A stretch of DNA of 64,000 bases from Yersinia intermedia (GCF_900635455.1 NZ_LR134116.1:3162001-3226000); one strand, 5' to 3'; positions 38,001 through 46,920 are shown, numbered from the stretch's first letter. Made by a program: numbers and translations. The notes: generated by a model from the letters alone, not told the origin.

Positions 38001-40616
38001 TGAGCCGCTGTTAACCGCGTCGCCGTGCGTAATGAGTTCGCTGTTGCCTGCGCTATACAGGCTGCCGCTGTTATCCAGATAACCTTCTGCCCGCAGGTGG
38101 ACGTTGCCATTGGCGGCGTACAGCTTACCCTGGTTGGTTAGATTACCGTTGATGGACAACTGCATCTGGTCACCGGCGCTGTATAGCGTGCCACTGTTAT
38201 TGAGGTCGCCCTGCGTCGATAACCGCATATCACCGCGCGTTTGCATCACACCGCGGTTAGCCAGATGACCGGTGGTGGTGAACGTCAGTTGCTGTTCGGT
38301 ATAAATCTCACCGCGGTTCTCAACATTGCCGTTAACCGTAAATTGCCCGACACCGGTGGCATAGATAGCACCCCGGTTAAACAGACTGTCGGTGCTCAAG
38401 GCCATGTCACGCCCCGCCAGCAGGGCGCTACTGTCATCAGCATTGGTGTTGCTGATACTGAGCGCGGTGAGCTGCATATCCCGCCCGGCTTCCAGTTTGT
38501 ATTGGTTAATCAGGGAACCGGTGGAGCTGAACACCAGATCACGCCCCGCCGTTAAACGTGCGCCAGCCTGATGAGTGAAATCACTTTGCAGGCGTATCCA
38601 CAGGTCGGTCGCTGCCGCAATTTCCCCTTTGCTGTTATCCAATTTGGCCAGATTGAGCTGGATATTATCGGCATGCAATTTACCGCCACTGTTATTCAGG
38701 GTTTGTTTCGGATTTGCTGCGGCGGTGATCTCAAGGGTTCCGGGAGTGAGCACCGTCGCGTCTTGCGTAGAAACATCGCCGTCGCGGGCCGTTATAGTGA
38801 TATTGCCAGCCTGAGTTTGGCTACCGGTGAGATCAACACGGCTGCCGGTTAGCGTCATGTCTTGTGCTGCGACGTTCTGCCCCTGAGCAATCAATGCTTG
38901 CCGCGTAGCGACATTCAGCGAGCCGCTTTGGGCCAGTTTGCCATCGCTTTGTACACCTGCACCCAACAGGCTGTTGCCGTTGCTGTTCAGGTTTTCAGCT
39001 TGCAGTGAGAGTTTCCCGCCAGAGAGCAAGGTGCCGCCACGGTTATCAATATCACCCGGCAGGTTCAGGTTGAAGTCCGTGGTACCGGTTTGCGCTATTA
39101 CCCCGCCGACATTGGAGAGCGATTGGGCGTTCAGCGTGACTTGATCTGCAATCAGGCGGGCGCTGTCGGTACGTAATTGCGCGGCGGTCGAAGCAGACAG
39201 ATGCTGGCTGGCGGACAGGTTCGCGCCAGTGAGATCGATAGCCCCGCCTTGGGTGGTCAATGTGATATCACGGCTTTGAGTTTGGCTGCCACTGAGATCG
39301 ATACTGTGCGCGTTGAGATTCTGCGCCGTACCACTGACATTTTTCCCTTGGGCGATTAACTGCCCGCTGGCATCAATGCTAAGAGTGCCGCGGGTAACAC
39401 TGCTGTTGTCGGATTTGACACCCGCACCTAACACCGAATTGCGGCTGCTGTTCACTTCAGCCGCGCGCAGCGTGGTATCACCTGCCGCCGCGACAGTGCC
39501 GGTGTTATTCAACGTGCCTGCGGTGGTGAGCTGGGTATTGCCCTGCGCATAAAGCACTCCTGCGTTTGCTATACCGGTGGTGGTCTTCACCGCCAGATGC
39601 TGAGCACTGTTGATCTGGCCGCTGTTGACCAGCATGCCATCCGCCGTGATAGTGATATCGCCCGCTGACGCGCCTATTTCACCCGCATTACGCACCCCGA
39701 CACCGCTTTCAGTGCCGATCAGGCGAATTTTACCGGCGTACATGCCGCCCAAACTCGCCACATCCACCGCCACGGTAGGGCGGGCGCTGCCATCGTCGGC
39801 TTTGGCGGTAATATTCTGGTGCGCGGCGTCAACCTGATTGCGCCCGGCGGTGACTTTTAGATCATTGGCCCAGATACCGGCATTCACTTTAACCGAACGG
39901 GCAATCAGATCGGTATGGTCCTGACGGCTGCTGTCCAGACCTTTGCCCTGAATAACAATCTCACCCCGATCCACATCGTAGCCAGTGAGCTGGCCGTTAT
40001 TGAGTTGTGCCTGACCGGTAGTTAAGGTCGCGCGGTTGGCATTAATAAAACCACAGCCTTCGCAGGTAATGCCCGATGGGTTGGCGATAACCACCTGCGC
40101 TTTGCGCCCGGCCACCTCGATATAACCGTTGAGTCTGCTGGGATCGCGGCTGTTGACTTCATTGAGGATAATACTGGCTTCACCGCGCGCCAGCGACGGG
40201 TTACCGCTGACAAAACCGCCAAGTTGGGTCTGGTTGACACCCTGACCGTTATTGAGGATCACCCCGCGATTATCGACATCAAACTGGCTGTAAACGTTAC
40301 GGGAAACACCGCCGCTGCTGGGCGTCTGGATATTGACCTGTGGCGTACCGTTGGCGCTGTTGATAATGGTCGGTTGCTGGTTCCCCGGTGCACTGGCATC
40401 GGCGACAATAGTGGCCTGCGCGGATAACGAGACGCAACCGAACGCCAGTAACAGACTAAAGCTCAGCGGCGATAAGGTACTGAGACGGCGGCGCTGAGTA
40501 TGCCCAACACCGGAGGACGGTGACGAGGCAGCCCGACCGGAGGCGGCGATATCGGCCACCACCATTAATAAGCCACGCGCTTTGTTGAAAACGATACGGT
40601 ACAGGTTCTTATTCAT
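31251..40616 (-). CDS. CdiA/FhaB-family two-partner secretion exoprotein with C-terminal LHH nuclease toxin
   Basis: A 3121-residue TpsA protein. In order: extended signal peptide (MNKNLYRIVFNKARGLLMVV; cleavage probably after SAQA, residue 68), TPS secretion domain (about 69-330, with NPSG at 159-162 and C165/C168), long filamentous-hemagglutinin repeats (recurring VDLTGSQTQ and LLGAGVQSDG units), hemagglutinin-type domain of about 1900-2750, then VENN at 2863-2866, a PT-TG-like segment (GAAGFGIDFVPVIGDIKSF) and an HNH/Endo VII nuclease with NLHHMLQRQ (LHH at 3063-3065). Exported by the TpsB encoded upstream. It delivers toxin by contact; the main stalk may also act in adhesion. Followed by its immunity gene. 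Confidence 0.95.
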   Translation of the reverse strand: MNKNLYRIVFNKARGLLMVVADIAASGRAASSPSSGVGHTQRRRLSTLSPLSFSLLLAFGCVSLSAQATIVADASAPGNQQPTIINSANGTPQVNIQTPSSGGVSRNVYSQFDVDNRGVILNNGQGVNQTQLGGFVSGNPSLARGEASIILNEVNSRDPSRLNGYIEVAGRKAQVVIANPSGITCEGCGFINANRATLTTGQAQLNNGQLTGYDVDRGEIVIQGKGLDSSRQDHTDLIARSVKVNAGIWANDLKVTAGRNQVDAAHQNITAKADDGSARPTVAVDVASLGGMYAGKIRLIGTESGVGVRNAGEIGASAGDITITADGMLVNSGQINSAQHLAVKTTTGIANAGVLYAQGNTQLTTAGTLNNTGTVAAAGDTTLRAAEVNSSRNSVLGAGVKSDNSSVTRGTLSIDASGQLIAQGKNVSGTAQNLNAHSIDLSGSQTQSRDITLTTQGGAIDLTGANLSASQHLSASTAAQLRTDSARLIADQVTLNAQSLSNVGGVIAQTGTTDFNLNLPGDIDNRGGTLLSGGKLSLQAENLNSNGNSLLGAGVQSDGKLAQSGSLNVATRQALIAQGQNVAAQDMTLTGSRVDLTGSQTQAGNITITARDGDVSTQDATVLTPGTLEITAAANPKQTLNNSGGKLHADNIQLNLAKLDNSKGEIAAATDLWIRLQSDFTHQAGARLTAGRDLVFSSTGSLINQYKLEAGRDMQLTALSISNTNADDSSALLAGRDMALSTDSLFNRGAIYATGVGQFTVNGNVENRGEIYTEQQLTFTTTGHLANRGVMQTRGDMRLSTQGDLNNSGTLYSAGDQMQLSINGNLTNQGKLYAANGNVHLRAEGYLDNSGSLYSAGNSELITHGDAVNSGSIYTQGALQWQADGRVGNSGSIAALRDLQLRANDLFSTHQSLIGAGLQSDGNRASSGDLTVSTEHALIAQGQNMAAGALALSGSQLDLTGSQTQANTINFVAKSGDITLTEAVVKAATQLSASTTALLRTDKANLMAERVTLSAQSLSNLGGVIAQTGIMDFTLNLAGYLDNRAGTLLSKGNVTVQTERLDSDGDSLLGAGVQSNGRLTDTGDLVVATGQDLNAQGQNIAAGAITLTGSRVDLTGSQTQAREINITANSGDISTQRANILSLGTLTINAGANAGQTLHNQGGALAANNISLNLGQFDGSAGKVSASQDLTIGLLSDFNNLAGSTLQAGRDLTLSTDGTLTNDGQLLAGGKLSTHSVSLLNNGNISATQASLTATGALTNRGEILTRGRLDTDSNTLFNTGSLISAEATLKARERITNSGPNALMGATDENGTLALLAPVIENSDLVTSTDTAPTTTLLGMGKVILAGGQDKGGNYLTAAQILNISGLIESGKDMLIYATTLTNRRHILTANTQFVTGNTVSGSAYWSPTNPDVPGGRYAEPPHGGSMNSDYIGTNYTSTYAYNGIDHISPEAHLLAGGNLTPQVGTLENFWSKVSAQGEIDLSGVTLNQDGWGNAQRLIERTTSSGEWRYRTYKGNLWGTAWGPEVRERTTNQYASSLTAKTLSGSGTTINNGANPGAIAPPSGRDHTGKDLAVEFNGISLTLPNGGLYQLNTDKGHYAPDPEGKLSFDSINTPSANVDRTGLAAPDRAVSGGYLVETNPAFANLNNWRGSDYVLQQLNNDPDVIFKRLGDNAYEQRLVRDQVLALTGQAVASDYRSAQEQFEQLFAAGLEYSKTFNLALGTHLSAEQMAALTHNIVLMESRDVAGQTVLVPVVYLAGVKPGDLQANGALIAAENIELTEVKGFTNQGAIKASNDLRINMAKDITLTSNGGLLQAGGNMQLSTLNSDIDLTGTRLNATNLQLDSGRDVVLRTSSEQLSSSNGAVLRNQTLLGPLASINVSNNAAINTGRDFILQGAGLNVGKDLQVNTGGDWILNTVQSSDQISANYGYGSSTSEHIRHLGSEVNVGGALIAKVDNLTAVGANINAGAVDVQAQNINLSAATDSLHVTGESSSTRHTSSVDLYDETLRGSQLNATGDINLQAAKDINISASAVQTDGALKLAAGGDVVTLTTQTEQHDAQRNHTGISKGLASTTTTRTEDSISQTLAVGSMLSAGSIDISGNTIAVTGSNVVADNDINLRAKENLTVSTAQQSENESHLFEQKKSGLMSTGGIGVTVGSNSQKTTDTGKSLSNVGSTVGSLGGNVTLDAGNQLTIHGSEVIANKDISLQGSDVAITAAENNLSQQHTTESKQSGITVALSGAVGSAVNTAVTTAQDAKKETNGRLAALQGTKAALSGIQAVQAGQLAQAQGGDAASMVGISISLGSQKSSSQQHQEQTRVSGSTLTAGNNLTINATGKGSSANSGDILIAGSQLKAGGDTTLDAARDLLLLGAANTQKTDGSNNSSGGNIGVSLGVGSSGGGLSIFANANKSQGKEHGDGTFWSETQVDTGGTLSLHSGRDTSLIGAQASGESVKADVGRDLLLQSQQDSDNYDSKQTSISGGISVAVIGGGGSANLSMSKDKLHSNYDSVQEQTGIFAGKGGFDVKVGEHTQLDGAVIASTADKSKNSLDTGTLGFSNIENKANFKAEHQGGSLSTGGPVGSDLLSNLGSVVLSGLGNDGHADGTTQSAVSDGTITIRDTGKQQQNVDDLSRDTDNANGSIGPIFDKEKEQNRLREAQLIGEIGGQVSDIVRTQGKIAEEKALKDPEAIQAAKETLAKKGILTPTEEQLTNQIRSTAMAPYGTGSALQQGIQAATAAIQGLAGGNMAQALAGASAPYLAEVIKKSTGDNQAANAMAHAVLGAVTAYASGNSALAGAAGAATAELMAPTIIAAMGWDKDNLSEDQKQTVSALATLAAGLAGGLTGDSTADTVAGAQTGKNAVENNSLHDIIDNKVSGVTQEQKYQNAQKELVAAVEEFKAQNCAGLSANACSAKISEHRDELLKGAAGFGIDFVPVIGDIKSFAEAQSALDYLIATVGLVPILGDTAGKLIKATETALKKGDVAEASKLLNKASDEVISAKYFGQERKYWSDEPVQFNGNKVYQRNDLFDPHYVDPKSGKTNLQLMDAGRAPIGTDGNPVNLHHMLQRQDGPIAEATQSFHKENHGVIHINDNSIPSGINRAEFNKWRSSYWKERAAGLK
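37533..39130. repeat. Long internal repeat within the exoprotein gene
   Basis: Near-identical blocks 1554 bases (518 codons) apart, for example 37533-37575 and 39087-39129, both reading GGTTTGCGCTAT...CCCCGCCGA..TTGGAGAGCGATTGGGCG. They encode the repeated LSNxGGVIAQTG segment; the match continues with interruptions for several hundred bases. Such repeats can recombine and change stalk length. Confidence 0.8.
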
Positions 40617-40650
40617 AACTCATCCCAGAGTAAAGCATTAAGCGGGTGCA

Positions 40651-42339
40651 TCAGTATTGCCAGTTCAGGTTAAAGCCTACGGTCACCGAGTCGGCCTGGA
40701 AGCCATCGGGTTGAGACAGCGGTTTGCCGGCAAACAGGTCATAGCGGGTATTGAGCACCGTGCCGCGCACGCCGATGACACTGCCCGCCAGATGGTGGCC
40801 CAGCAGATAAGGCCCGCTGCGACCGCTCACTTCACCGTAGTCCACGCCGACATACAGCTCATGCCCCGGTAGCGGGGTGTACCAGCCGAGATCATTGCGC
40901 ACTGTCCAGCCGTTATCGGCGTTTAGCGTGCGCTCGCCATCAAAACCGCGCACCGACCAGCGGCCGCCGATGGCGAACTGATCCTGTGGCGTCAGGGGGG
41001 TGTTGGTGCTTTGCCGCTGGTATTGCAAGTTGTAATGGAAATTTTGCGCCGCAACCGCAAAAGGAATATCCAGTTGCGCATTCAAACGCAGAATTTTGCT
41101 CAGGGCAGTGGCTTCACCGGCGTACTCTTCCTGTGCCGGCACCGCACCCAACCAGCGGGTGCCGCGCTGGTAGCTGACACCGGCATCTAGCGTGGCCTGC
41201 GAGATAAAGTGGCGGTGTTGCAGGCCAACGCGCCAGGCTGAGGTACGGCGGCGCTGCACTTCAATTTCGGTGTCATTGATATAGTTTTTTGACGAACGGG
41301 TCAGCACATCGTAAGTAAAGGTGGTTTTCTGGCTGGCATTGCGGTGCAGCAGGCGGCTGAGTTGCAGCGTCACATTCTCACTGTCACCCCGGTATCGGAT
41401 ATCACCATTCAGGCCCGCCACCGTCTGGTGATAGTCATAGCTGCTGGCGGTGATGCCCGCCGTCCAGTAACCGAATGGCAGCGAGTAGTGGCCAGTCAGG
41501 TTATTGGTGCCTTTCTCGCCGCGATTCTTTATTGAACCGCCAGCCGAGACATAAAACAGGTCACTCAGCGAAAGCGGGTTATCGAGAAACAGGGTCGCGC
41601 CCCCTTGATAACGGCCGGTACTGCGGGTGCCGGAGTCATCCAGTGAGGCCGCCAGCCGCCACATTTTGCGCTGCTGCCAGCTCAGGGCGATATCGGTCTC
41701 ACCGGGGGCTTCACCGGGGACCAACTCCATACTGGCTTGCACCGTGGGGACGCGCTGCAGGTTCTCCAGTCCTTGCTCGATATCACGCAAATCTAACAGG
41801 TTACCGGGGCGGGCGGGGAAGGCGCTGAACAGCGTGACATGGCGGTCACTGTCGGGCGTCAGCTCTACGCTGCGTATTTTGCCGGGCACTACGTGTAACG
41901 CCAGCGTGCCGCTGTTTAAGTCCTGCTGCGGGGCCAGCACCCGGGTGGTGACATAGCCGTGGTCGATCAGGCGGTTTTGCAATTGGCTCATCAGCAGATT
42001 AATGCCCTGCCCGCCCAAACACTGGCCTTGTGCCTGATTGGCGAGGCGTTGCAGGGGCAACCAGCGGGGTAGAGGCTCGGTGCCGCTGAGGGTAACGCGG
42101 TCAATAACGAAGCAAGGTTTCTCAGCCGGAAAGACAATCCGGCCCCAAGAGGCCGCCGGTGCTGATAAGCGCACATCCGGTGTTGCGGGGGCCAGGCGCT
42201 CTTCCAATGCCCGTTGCCGTTCCTGTTGGTGAATACTCTGTTGAACAGGGGCTAATTCCGCGCCAACACTGGATAACGGAATAGTCAATGCTGGCGATAA
42301 TATGCCAGCTATTAATATGAAATAACAAGGACGTGACAC
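40651..42339 (-). CDS. CdiB/FhaC/ShlB-family TpsB outer-membrane transporter
   Basis: Outer-membrane Omp85-superfamily pore that exports the adjacent exoprotein. From the GTG at 42337-42339 (562 residues) it begins with a signal peptide ([20 protein letters not shown]). After it come the Gln-rich N-terminal helix region, POTRA domains ([30 protein letters not shown]) and a beta-barrel with the conserved VRGF lid-loop motif in [13 protein letters not shown] prefer the GTG because AAGG lies 8 bases upstream; a TTG at 42357 has none. The exoprotein gene starts 34 bases after its stop, forming a cdiBA operon. Confidence 0.93.
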   Translation of the reverse strand: MSRPCYFILIAGILSPALTIPLSSVGAELAPVQQSIHQQERQRALEERLAPATPDVRLSAPAASWGRIVFPAEKPCFVIDRVTLSGTEPLPRWLPLQRLANQAQGQCLGGQGINLLMSQLQNRLIDHGYVTTRVLAPQQDLNSGTLALHVVPGKIRSVELTPDSDRHVTLFSAFPARPGNLLDLRDIEQGLENLQRVPTVQASMELVPGEAPGETDIALSWQQRKMWRLAASLDDSGTRSTGRYQGGATLFLDNPLSLSDLFYVSAGGSIKNRGEKGTNNLTGHYSLPFGYWTAGITASSYDYHQTVAGLNGDIRYRGDSENVTLQLSRLLHRNASQKTTFTYDVLTRSSKNYINDTEIEVQRRRTSAWRVGLQHRHFISQATLDAGVSYQRGTRWLGAVPAQEEYAGEATALSKILRLNAQLDIPFAVAAQNFHYNLQYQRQSTNTPLTPQDQFAIGGRWSVRGFDGERTLNADNGWTVRNDLGWYTPLPGHELYVGVDYGEVSGRSGPYLLGHHLAGSVIGVRGTVLNTRYDLFAGKPLSQPDGFQADSVTVGFNLNWQY

Positions 42340-42810
42340 GAGGAGGCCCTTCCCCAATATTTTGGGTAGATAAATATAAAATAGATTGTGCGCATTATGC
42401 CTGTAAAAACGTTATTTTCAATATTTTTATCGTCACTTTAAATACATATAATAAATAAAGAATTAATATTGTAGGAAATATCCCACAATCAGGATTCCCA
42501 CCCAAAAAATATTATTTCCTCGTATTTTAATTACCGACCGTAGGATAATTTATCTTTTACTGATAATAAACTTAAGCAGTGGTTTCCGTTATTATAAACC
42601 CACCCTCCAATGAGCCTGGTGTGGCTTTTCATTCTCAGCATGCACTGATGAGTACCGTTATCATGGCGTTATCGAGATAACTGGCCCGCCGCGCCCACCA
42701 CAACGCAGTAATCCACATATGCCTGATGATAAGGCCAATAATTGTGTAGCAGCACACCTTGGTTCAGACATGATATCCTAGCCACATTATTCCTTCGTAT
42801 GAACGCCGCT
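42340..42810. promoter_or_regulatory. cdiB-ybfF divergent region, right boundary of the island
   Basis: About 470 bases, very AT-rich at 42360-42560 (TTTTTATCG, TAAATACATATAATAAATAAAG), then core-like sequence before ybfF. The cdiBA promoter is expected in the AT-rich part. No flanking direct repeat, tRNA or integrase that would mark a classical island was seen. Confidence 0.5.
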
Positions 42811-43602
42811 ATGAAATTAAACTTCCGCTTACAAAACGCGCTTTCTGCCACACCTTCCCTGCCAATCATGCTGATCCATGGGCTATTTGGTAATCTGGAT
42901 AATCTGGGTGTTTTGGCTCGTGACTTGCAAAAAGATCATAACGTGATTCAGGTTGATATGCGTGACCATGGTTTATCACCCCGATCACCGCAAGTGAATT
43001 ATCCTGCGATGGCGCAAGATGTACTGGAACTGCTGGACCACCTCGCCATAGAGAAAGCCATTATTATCGGCCATTCAATGGGCGGCAAAGTGGCAATGGC
43101 GCTGACGGCGATTGCTCCTCACCGTATTGAAAAGCTGGTCGCGATTGATGTCGCCCCTGTTAATTATCAAGTCCGCCGCCACGACCAGATCTTTACTGCC
43201 CTTAATGCCGTGAGTAATGCAGGTATAACCCAGCGACAAGAAGCCGCTCAATTGATGCGTGAATACATAAAAGAAGAAGGTGTCATTCAGTTCTTATTAA
43301 AGTCATTCCAAAACGGCGAATGGCGGTTTAATGTGCCCGCACTATGGGATCAATACGAAAATATTGTTGGTTGGCAACCTATTCCACCGTGGCCGCATCC
43401 GATCTTGTTTATTCGTGGTGAATTGTCGCCGTATATTCAAGATAGCCACCGTGATGAAATTGCCCGTCAATTCCCACAAGCCCGCGCCTATGTAGTCGCA
43501 GGGACAGGCCATTGGGTTCATGCGGAAAAACCAGATTCTGTCTTGCGGGCGATCCACCGCTTTATTGATGCAAACAGCACTGATGAAAAAGAGACTGAGT
43601 AA
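42811..43602 (+). CDS. ybfF: Esterase YbfF (alpha/beta hydrolase)
   Basis: 263-residue cytoplasmic alpha/beta hydrolase, close to E. coli YbfF (254), an acyl-CoA/short-chain esterase. The oxyanion region is LIHGLFGNLDNLGVLARDL, the nucleophile Ser lies in IGHSMGGKVAM, and the catalytic His in GTGHWVHAEKPDSVLRA. I start at MKLNFRLQ (42811), where E. coli similarity begins; MNAAMKL at 42799 is an alternative. Its natural E. coli neighbour seqA is displaced by the CDI island. Confidence 0.94.
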   Translation: MKLNFRLQNALSATPSLPIMLIHGLFGNLDNLGVLARDLQKDHNVIQVDMRDHGLSPRSPQVNYPAMAQDVLELLDHLAIEKAIIIGHSMGGKVAMALTAIAPHRIEKLVAIDVAPVNYQVRRHDQIFTALNAVSNAGITQRQEAAQLMREYIKEEGVIQFLLKSFQNGEWRFNVPALWDQYENIVGWQPIPPWPHPILFIRGELSPYIQDSHRDEIARQFPQARAYVVAGTGHWVHAEKPDSVLRAIHRFIDANSTDEKETE

Positions 43603-43948
43603 AAAAAGTACAGCTCACGATGGGGATTGATTAAAAATCATCCCCTGGGGAAAAAAAATGTATTTCCTGTGGAAAAATTGTGCAAAAAAGAACGAATTAG
43701 CACAATCTAATCACAGTAAAGCATTGTCGTTGCTCAGTTGGCTGGGGTATTATGGCGCGCTCTAATTTTGCTGCGGGCTTCGGTCGCTGTTCACGGATCG
43801 TAACCGGTGCAAATGCAAATTCAGGCTGCTGGTATATAGGTTATTCAATGCGCTCAAGCTATGTTCTCAACCTGAAACATGTAAACCGAATCGTCAGACA
43901 AGGCTCCGTTACGCTTTCTGATGTAAATCCCTTGTAGTACCGCTACCT
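43603..43948. other. ybfF-ybfE intergenic region
   Basis: 346 bases holding an imperfect hairpin (GGGGATTGATTAAAAATCATCCCC region, 43622-43647) and a 61-codon open frame (43752-43937, MARSNFAAGFGRCSRIV...) ending 11 bases before ybfE. That frame has no family I know and could be a leader or chance. Promoter not assigned. Confidence 0.4.
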
Positions 43949-44236
43949 ATGGCAAAAGAACAAACGGACCGCACAACGCTGGATCTGTTCGCAGATGAAC
44001 GCCGCCCTGGGCGTCCGAAAACAAATCCATTATCCCGTGATGAGCAGCTTAGGATTAATAAGCGAAATCAACTACGGCGCGACAAAGTGCGTGGCTTACG
44101 ACGCGTGGAACTGAAGATTAATGCCGATGCCGTCGATGCTCTCAACAGCCTTGCTGAGCAACGTAACATCAGCCGCAGTGAACTGATTGAACAAATGTTG
44201 TTGGCTCAATTAGCTCACTCACAAGACGGGTTTTAA
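43949..44236 (+). CDS. ybfE: LexA-regulated/CopB-like protein YbfE
   Basis: 95 residues, nearly the same as E. coli YbfE (97): MAKEQTDRTTLDLFADERRP, with RPGRPKTNPLSRDEQLRINK and a ribbon-helix-helix-like C-terminus (RVELKINADAVDALNSLAEQ, then RNISRSELIEQML). Probably a small DNA-binding protein. E. coli ybfE is under LexA; I could not find a good LexA box in front of this one. A perfect bidirectional terminator follows. Confidence 0.92.
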   Translation: MAKEQTDRTTLDLFADERRPGRPKTNPLSRDEQLRINKRNQLRRDKVRGLRRVELKINADAVDALNSLAEQRNISRSELIEQMLLAQLAHSQDGF

Positions 44237-44253
44237 CCCTATCGGTTACCACG

Positions 44254-44290
44254 ACGGCGTGGCGTAATCACTTACGCCACGCCGTTTTTA
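44254..44290. terminator. Strong terminator of ybfE
   Basis: ACGGCGTGGCGTAA (44254-44267) / TTACGCCACGCCGT (44272-44285), a perfect 14-bp stem with loop TCAC, followed by TTTTTA. It also lies downstream of the convergent chemoreceptor gene. Confidence 0.92.
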
Positions 44291-44291
44291 C

Positions 44292-44334
44292 TTTATCCCC
44301 GTCGTACTTGAAGCCACACGGCTGTTAGCTATTT
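44292..44334. repeat. ERIC end fragment next to the chemoreceptor stop
   Basis: TTTATCCCCGTCGTACTTGA resembles the outer arm of ERIC, after which the similarity is lost at the chemoreceptor stop codon (44335). Short remnant only. Confidence 0.45.
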
Positions 44335-45996
44335 TTAGAATGTTTCCCAGTTTGCGTTACTGTCCGCTTTGGCGGTGGCAGGTGCTGTGGTTCGCTGATT
44401 TGCCCGCATTTTCACCACCGGTTTTGCTCGTTCGTCATCTGCCTTTAATTTAAACACGGCCACCGCTTGGTTTAATTGAGTAGCCTGTTCTTCTAGCGAG
44501 GCTGCCGCACGGGAGGCTTGCTGTACCAACGCAGCATTTTGCTGTGTCACGCTATCCATTTCTGCCACCGCCTGCCCGACCTGGCTAATACCTTTACTCT
44601 GTTCATCGGACGCAGAGGCTATCTCACCCATTAAATCCGTTACATTAGTGATAGAACGAACAATCTCATCCATAGTAATACCGGCACTTTCTACTAATGC
44701 CGAGCCACTACTGACACGACTGACCGACTCATTAATCAAACCATCAATCTCTTTCGCCGCCTGTGCACTGCGTTGTGCAAGATTACGCACCTCACTGGCG
44801 ACCACGGCAAAGCCACGACCTTGCTCACCGGCACGGGCAGCTTCAACGGCCGCGTTAAGGGCCAAAATGTTAGTCTGAAAAGCGATGCTGTTAATTACCG
44901 TAGTAATATCAGCTATTTTCCGCGAACTGGCTGAAATCTCATTCATGGTGTTAACCACATCTGCTACCAATACTCCGCCCTTTTTCGCGGTGGCAGAGGC
45001 ATTGGCCGCCAGTTGACTGGCATGATGTGCATTATCAGCATTGTGTTTTACCGTTGCGGTTAACTGCTCCATGCTAGCCGCCGTTTCTTCAAGCGCCGCA
45101 GCCTGCTGTTCAGTACGAGATGACAAATCTGTATTACCGGCTGAAATCTCGGCTGCACCATGATAGATCCCATCGGTGCTACTACGAATTGCCTGAACAG
45201 TATTCACTAAACTGGTTTGTACATCGCGCAACAGCGGAAATAATCGCCCAACACAGTTGCGACCAAAATCGGTAATAGGATGACCAAGTTGGCCAGAAGC
45301 AATCACTAGAAAATGCTTACGAATATCGTCCAATGGGCGCACCAGATTGGCAACCAGGTAACGATCCGTTGCCAGCAAAATCAATAGACCGATGACCAAC
45401 GCAGAGATCAGTGTAATGCTGCTCACTTTGGTCAAATGAGAGAATTGATCTTTAGCCACCCCAATGGCTTTTGATGCCGCCTGATTAAACTTTTCAGCGA
45501 CTGAACCATACTGGCGACTCAATGCGGGTACCGTTTTCTTGGCTAAATCCTGATAAGCGGCGCTGTTATTGTCCATTGCAGCCTGATACAGCGGCGTAAC
45601 GCCTTGTTCAATTAATCCACTCCATCCATCAATCACGCCGCTGACTAAAGCGGGATCTAGCTGTGCATGATCGATAGCTTTAAATTCTGCCAGCTTTTGC
45701 TTGAGGTTCTCCAATGCAACATCGGATGATTTCAACTCTTTATCAGCATCCGCAATGTTACCGTTCTGGCGGTAATCTACTGACCGAGAAAGGCGCGTCA
45801 CCATACGGAAATATTGATCCGTCCCCTGATTAACCAGATTCATGTTTTCAACCAACACACTATTTGCGTTGGAGGATTGTGTCAGTTGATTGAGTGACAA
45901 CAATGTATAGGCTGATACGCCCCCCCAGAGCAGGCAAAATGCGCCAAGTACCCAAAGCAATGCCACCCTGATAGTAATATTTTTTAAAAACTGCAT
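44335..45996 (-). CDS. Methyl-accepting chemotaxis protein (Tsr/Tar type)
   Basis: Inner-membrane chemoreceptor. I start at [20 protein letters not shown] (553 residues) because AGGGG lies 8 bases upstream; a longer frame adds 23 unrelated residues. TM1 is at about 10-30, followed by a periplasmic four-helix domain (about 31-190), TM2 ([15 protein letters not shown]), HAMP, and a cytoplasmic coiled coil with the signalling tip [20 protein letters not shown]. The C-terminus NWETF is the CheR/CheB docking pentapeptide of high-abundance receptors, so this receptor can direct its own methylation. Ligand unknown. Confidence 0.95.
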   Translation of the reverse strand: MQFLKNITIRVALLWVLGAFCLLWGGVSAYTLLSLNQLTQSSNANSVLVENMNLVNQGTDQYFRMVTRLSRSVDYRQNGNIADADKELKSSDVALENLKQKLAEFKAIDHAQLDPALVSGVIDGWSGLIEQGVTPLYQAAMDNNSAAYQDLAKKTVPALSRQYGSVAEKFNQAASKAIGVAKDQFSHLTKVSSITLISALVIGLLILLATDRYLVANLVRPLDDIRKHFLVIASGQLGHPITDFGRNCVGRLFPLLRDVQTSLVNTVQAIRSSTDGIYHGAAEISAGNTDLSSRTEQQAAALEETAASMEQLTATVKHNADNAHHASQLAANASATAKKGGVLVADVVNTMNEISASSRKIADITTVINSIAFQTNILALNAAVEAARAGEQGRGFAVVASEVRNLAQRSAQAAKEIDGLINESVSRVSSGSALVESAGITMDEIVRSITNVTDLMGEIASASDEQSKGISQVGQAVAEMDSVTQQNAALVQQASRAAASLEEQATQLNQAVAVFKLKADDERAKPVVKMRANQRTTAPATAKADSNANWETF

Positions 45997-46344
45997 GTTC
46001 GTTCCCCTTATATATCGGATAGTTACCGTTAGAAACTTAGGTGTTATTTGATGACCGAAAAGCAATAAAGGACGTTCATACAGCTAACGACAACTCCTTT
46101 GCCACCAGACTTGCATCTGACGGTTTTCCCCCTGGCACCGCAAGTTGCAACCATTCAGTTACACAATGGTTATCGGCAATGGCGTTCTAAGGTTGAGCGA
46201 CTGGCAAAAATTAAATATCGCATAAACTTGATAAAAGTCTGACGGCGTTCTCTGGCATTATGTCGCCCTATACATGTGTTATAATACTTGGCGAAGCGCT
46301 CAGTAATTTGCATAACTATTTGAATTCAAAAGGTATTAAGCTAT
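45997..46344. promoter_or_regulatory. Chemoreceptor-fldA intergenic region
   Basis: 348 bases between divergent genes. A TATAAT at 46280-46285 could be the fldA -10 box, but its -35 partner is poor. Nothing else recognised. Confidence 0.45.
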
Positions 46345-46872
46345 ATGGCAACTGTAGGCATTTTCTTTGGCAGCGATACTGGCAATACTGAAAACATTGC
46401 CAAGATGATCCAAAAGCAACTGGGCAAAGATGTTGCTGAGGTTCACGACATTGCCAAAAGCAGTAAAGAAGATTTAGAAGGCTTCGATATTCTGCTGATC
46501 GGGATCCCAACCTGGTATTACGGCGAAGCGCAATGTGATTGGGATGATTTCTTCCCAACACTGGAAGAGATCGATTTCAACGGCAAGCTAGTGGCACTGT
46601 TCGGTTGTGGTGATCAGGAAGACTACGCTGAGTATTTCTGTGATGCGATGGGTACCGTGCGCGATATTATTGAGCCACGTGGTGCGGCAATCGTAGGTCA
46701 CTGGCCAACGGCTGGCTACCACTTCGAAGCGTCCAAAGGCCTGGCCGATGACGAGCACTTTATTGGTCTGGCAATTGATGAAGACCGTCAGCCAGAACTG
46801 ACTAATGAACGTGTCGAGGCATGGGTAAAACAGATCACTGAAGAACTGAGCCTATCTGAGATTGTGGGTTGA
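46345..46872 (+). CDS. fldA: Flavodoxin 1
   Basis: 175-residue FMN electron carrier (E. coli 176), long-chain type. The phosphate loop is GIFFGSDTGNTENIAKMI; the FMN-stacking residues lie in IPTWYYGEAQCDWDD and GCGDQEDYAEYFCDAMG. It supplies electrons to enzymes such as IspG/IspH, biotin synthase and anaerobic radical enzymes. As in E. coli it lies directly upstream of fur. Confidence 0.97.
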   Translation: MATVGIFFGSDTGNTENIAKMIQKQLGKDVAEVHDIAKSSKEDLEGFDILLIGIPTWYYGEAQCDWDDFFPTLEEIDFNGKLVALFGCGDQEDYAEYFCDAMGTVRDIIEPRGAAIVGHWPTAGYHFEASKGLADDEHFIGLAIDEDRQPELTNERVEAWVKQITEELSLSEIVG

Positions 46873-46920
46873 TCGAACAATGTGGGTTGATCTGACAATC
46901 GTCAGTTAAGCTAACGAGTC

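Noticed and set aside
33352..39837. Many open frames antisense to the exoprotein gene
   Set aside because: They mirror the GC-rich repeated coding sequence of the opposite strand, have no ribosome-binding sites and no family resemblance.
26123..42810. Interpretation of the island as a prophage or integrative element
   Set aside because: No integrase, structural phage genes, tRNA target or direct-repeat ends are visible; the content is two-partner secretion and immunity genes.
43790..43860. Possible LexA box before ybfE (CTGGTATATAGG...)
   Set aside because: Only one half resembles CTGTATAT; the CAG half-site at the required distance is absent.
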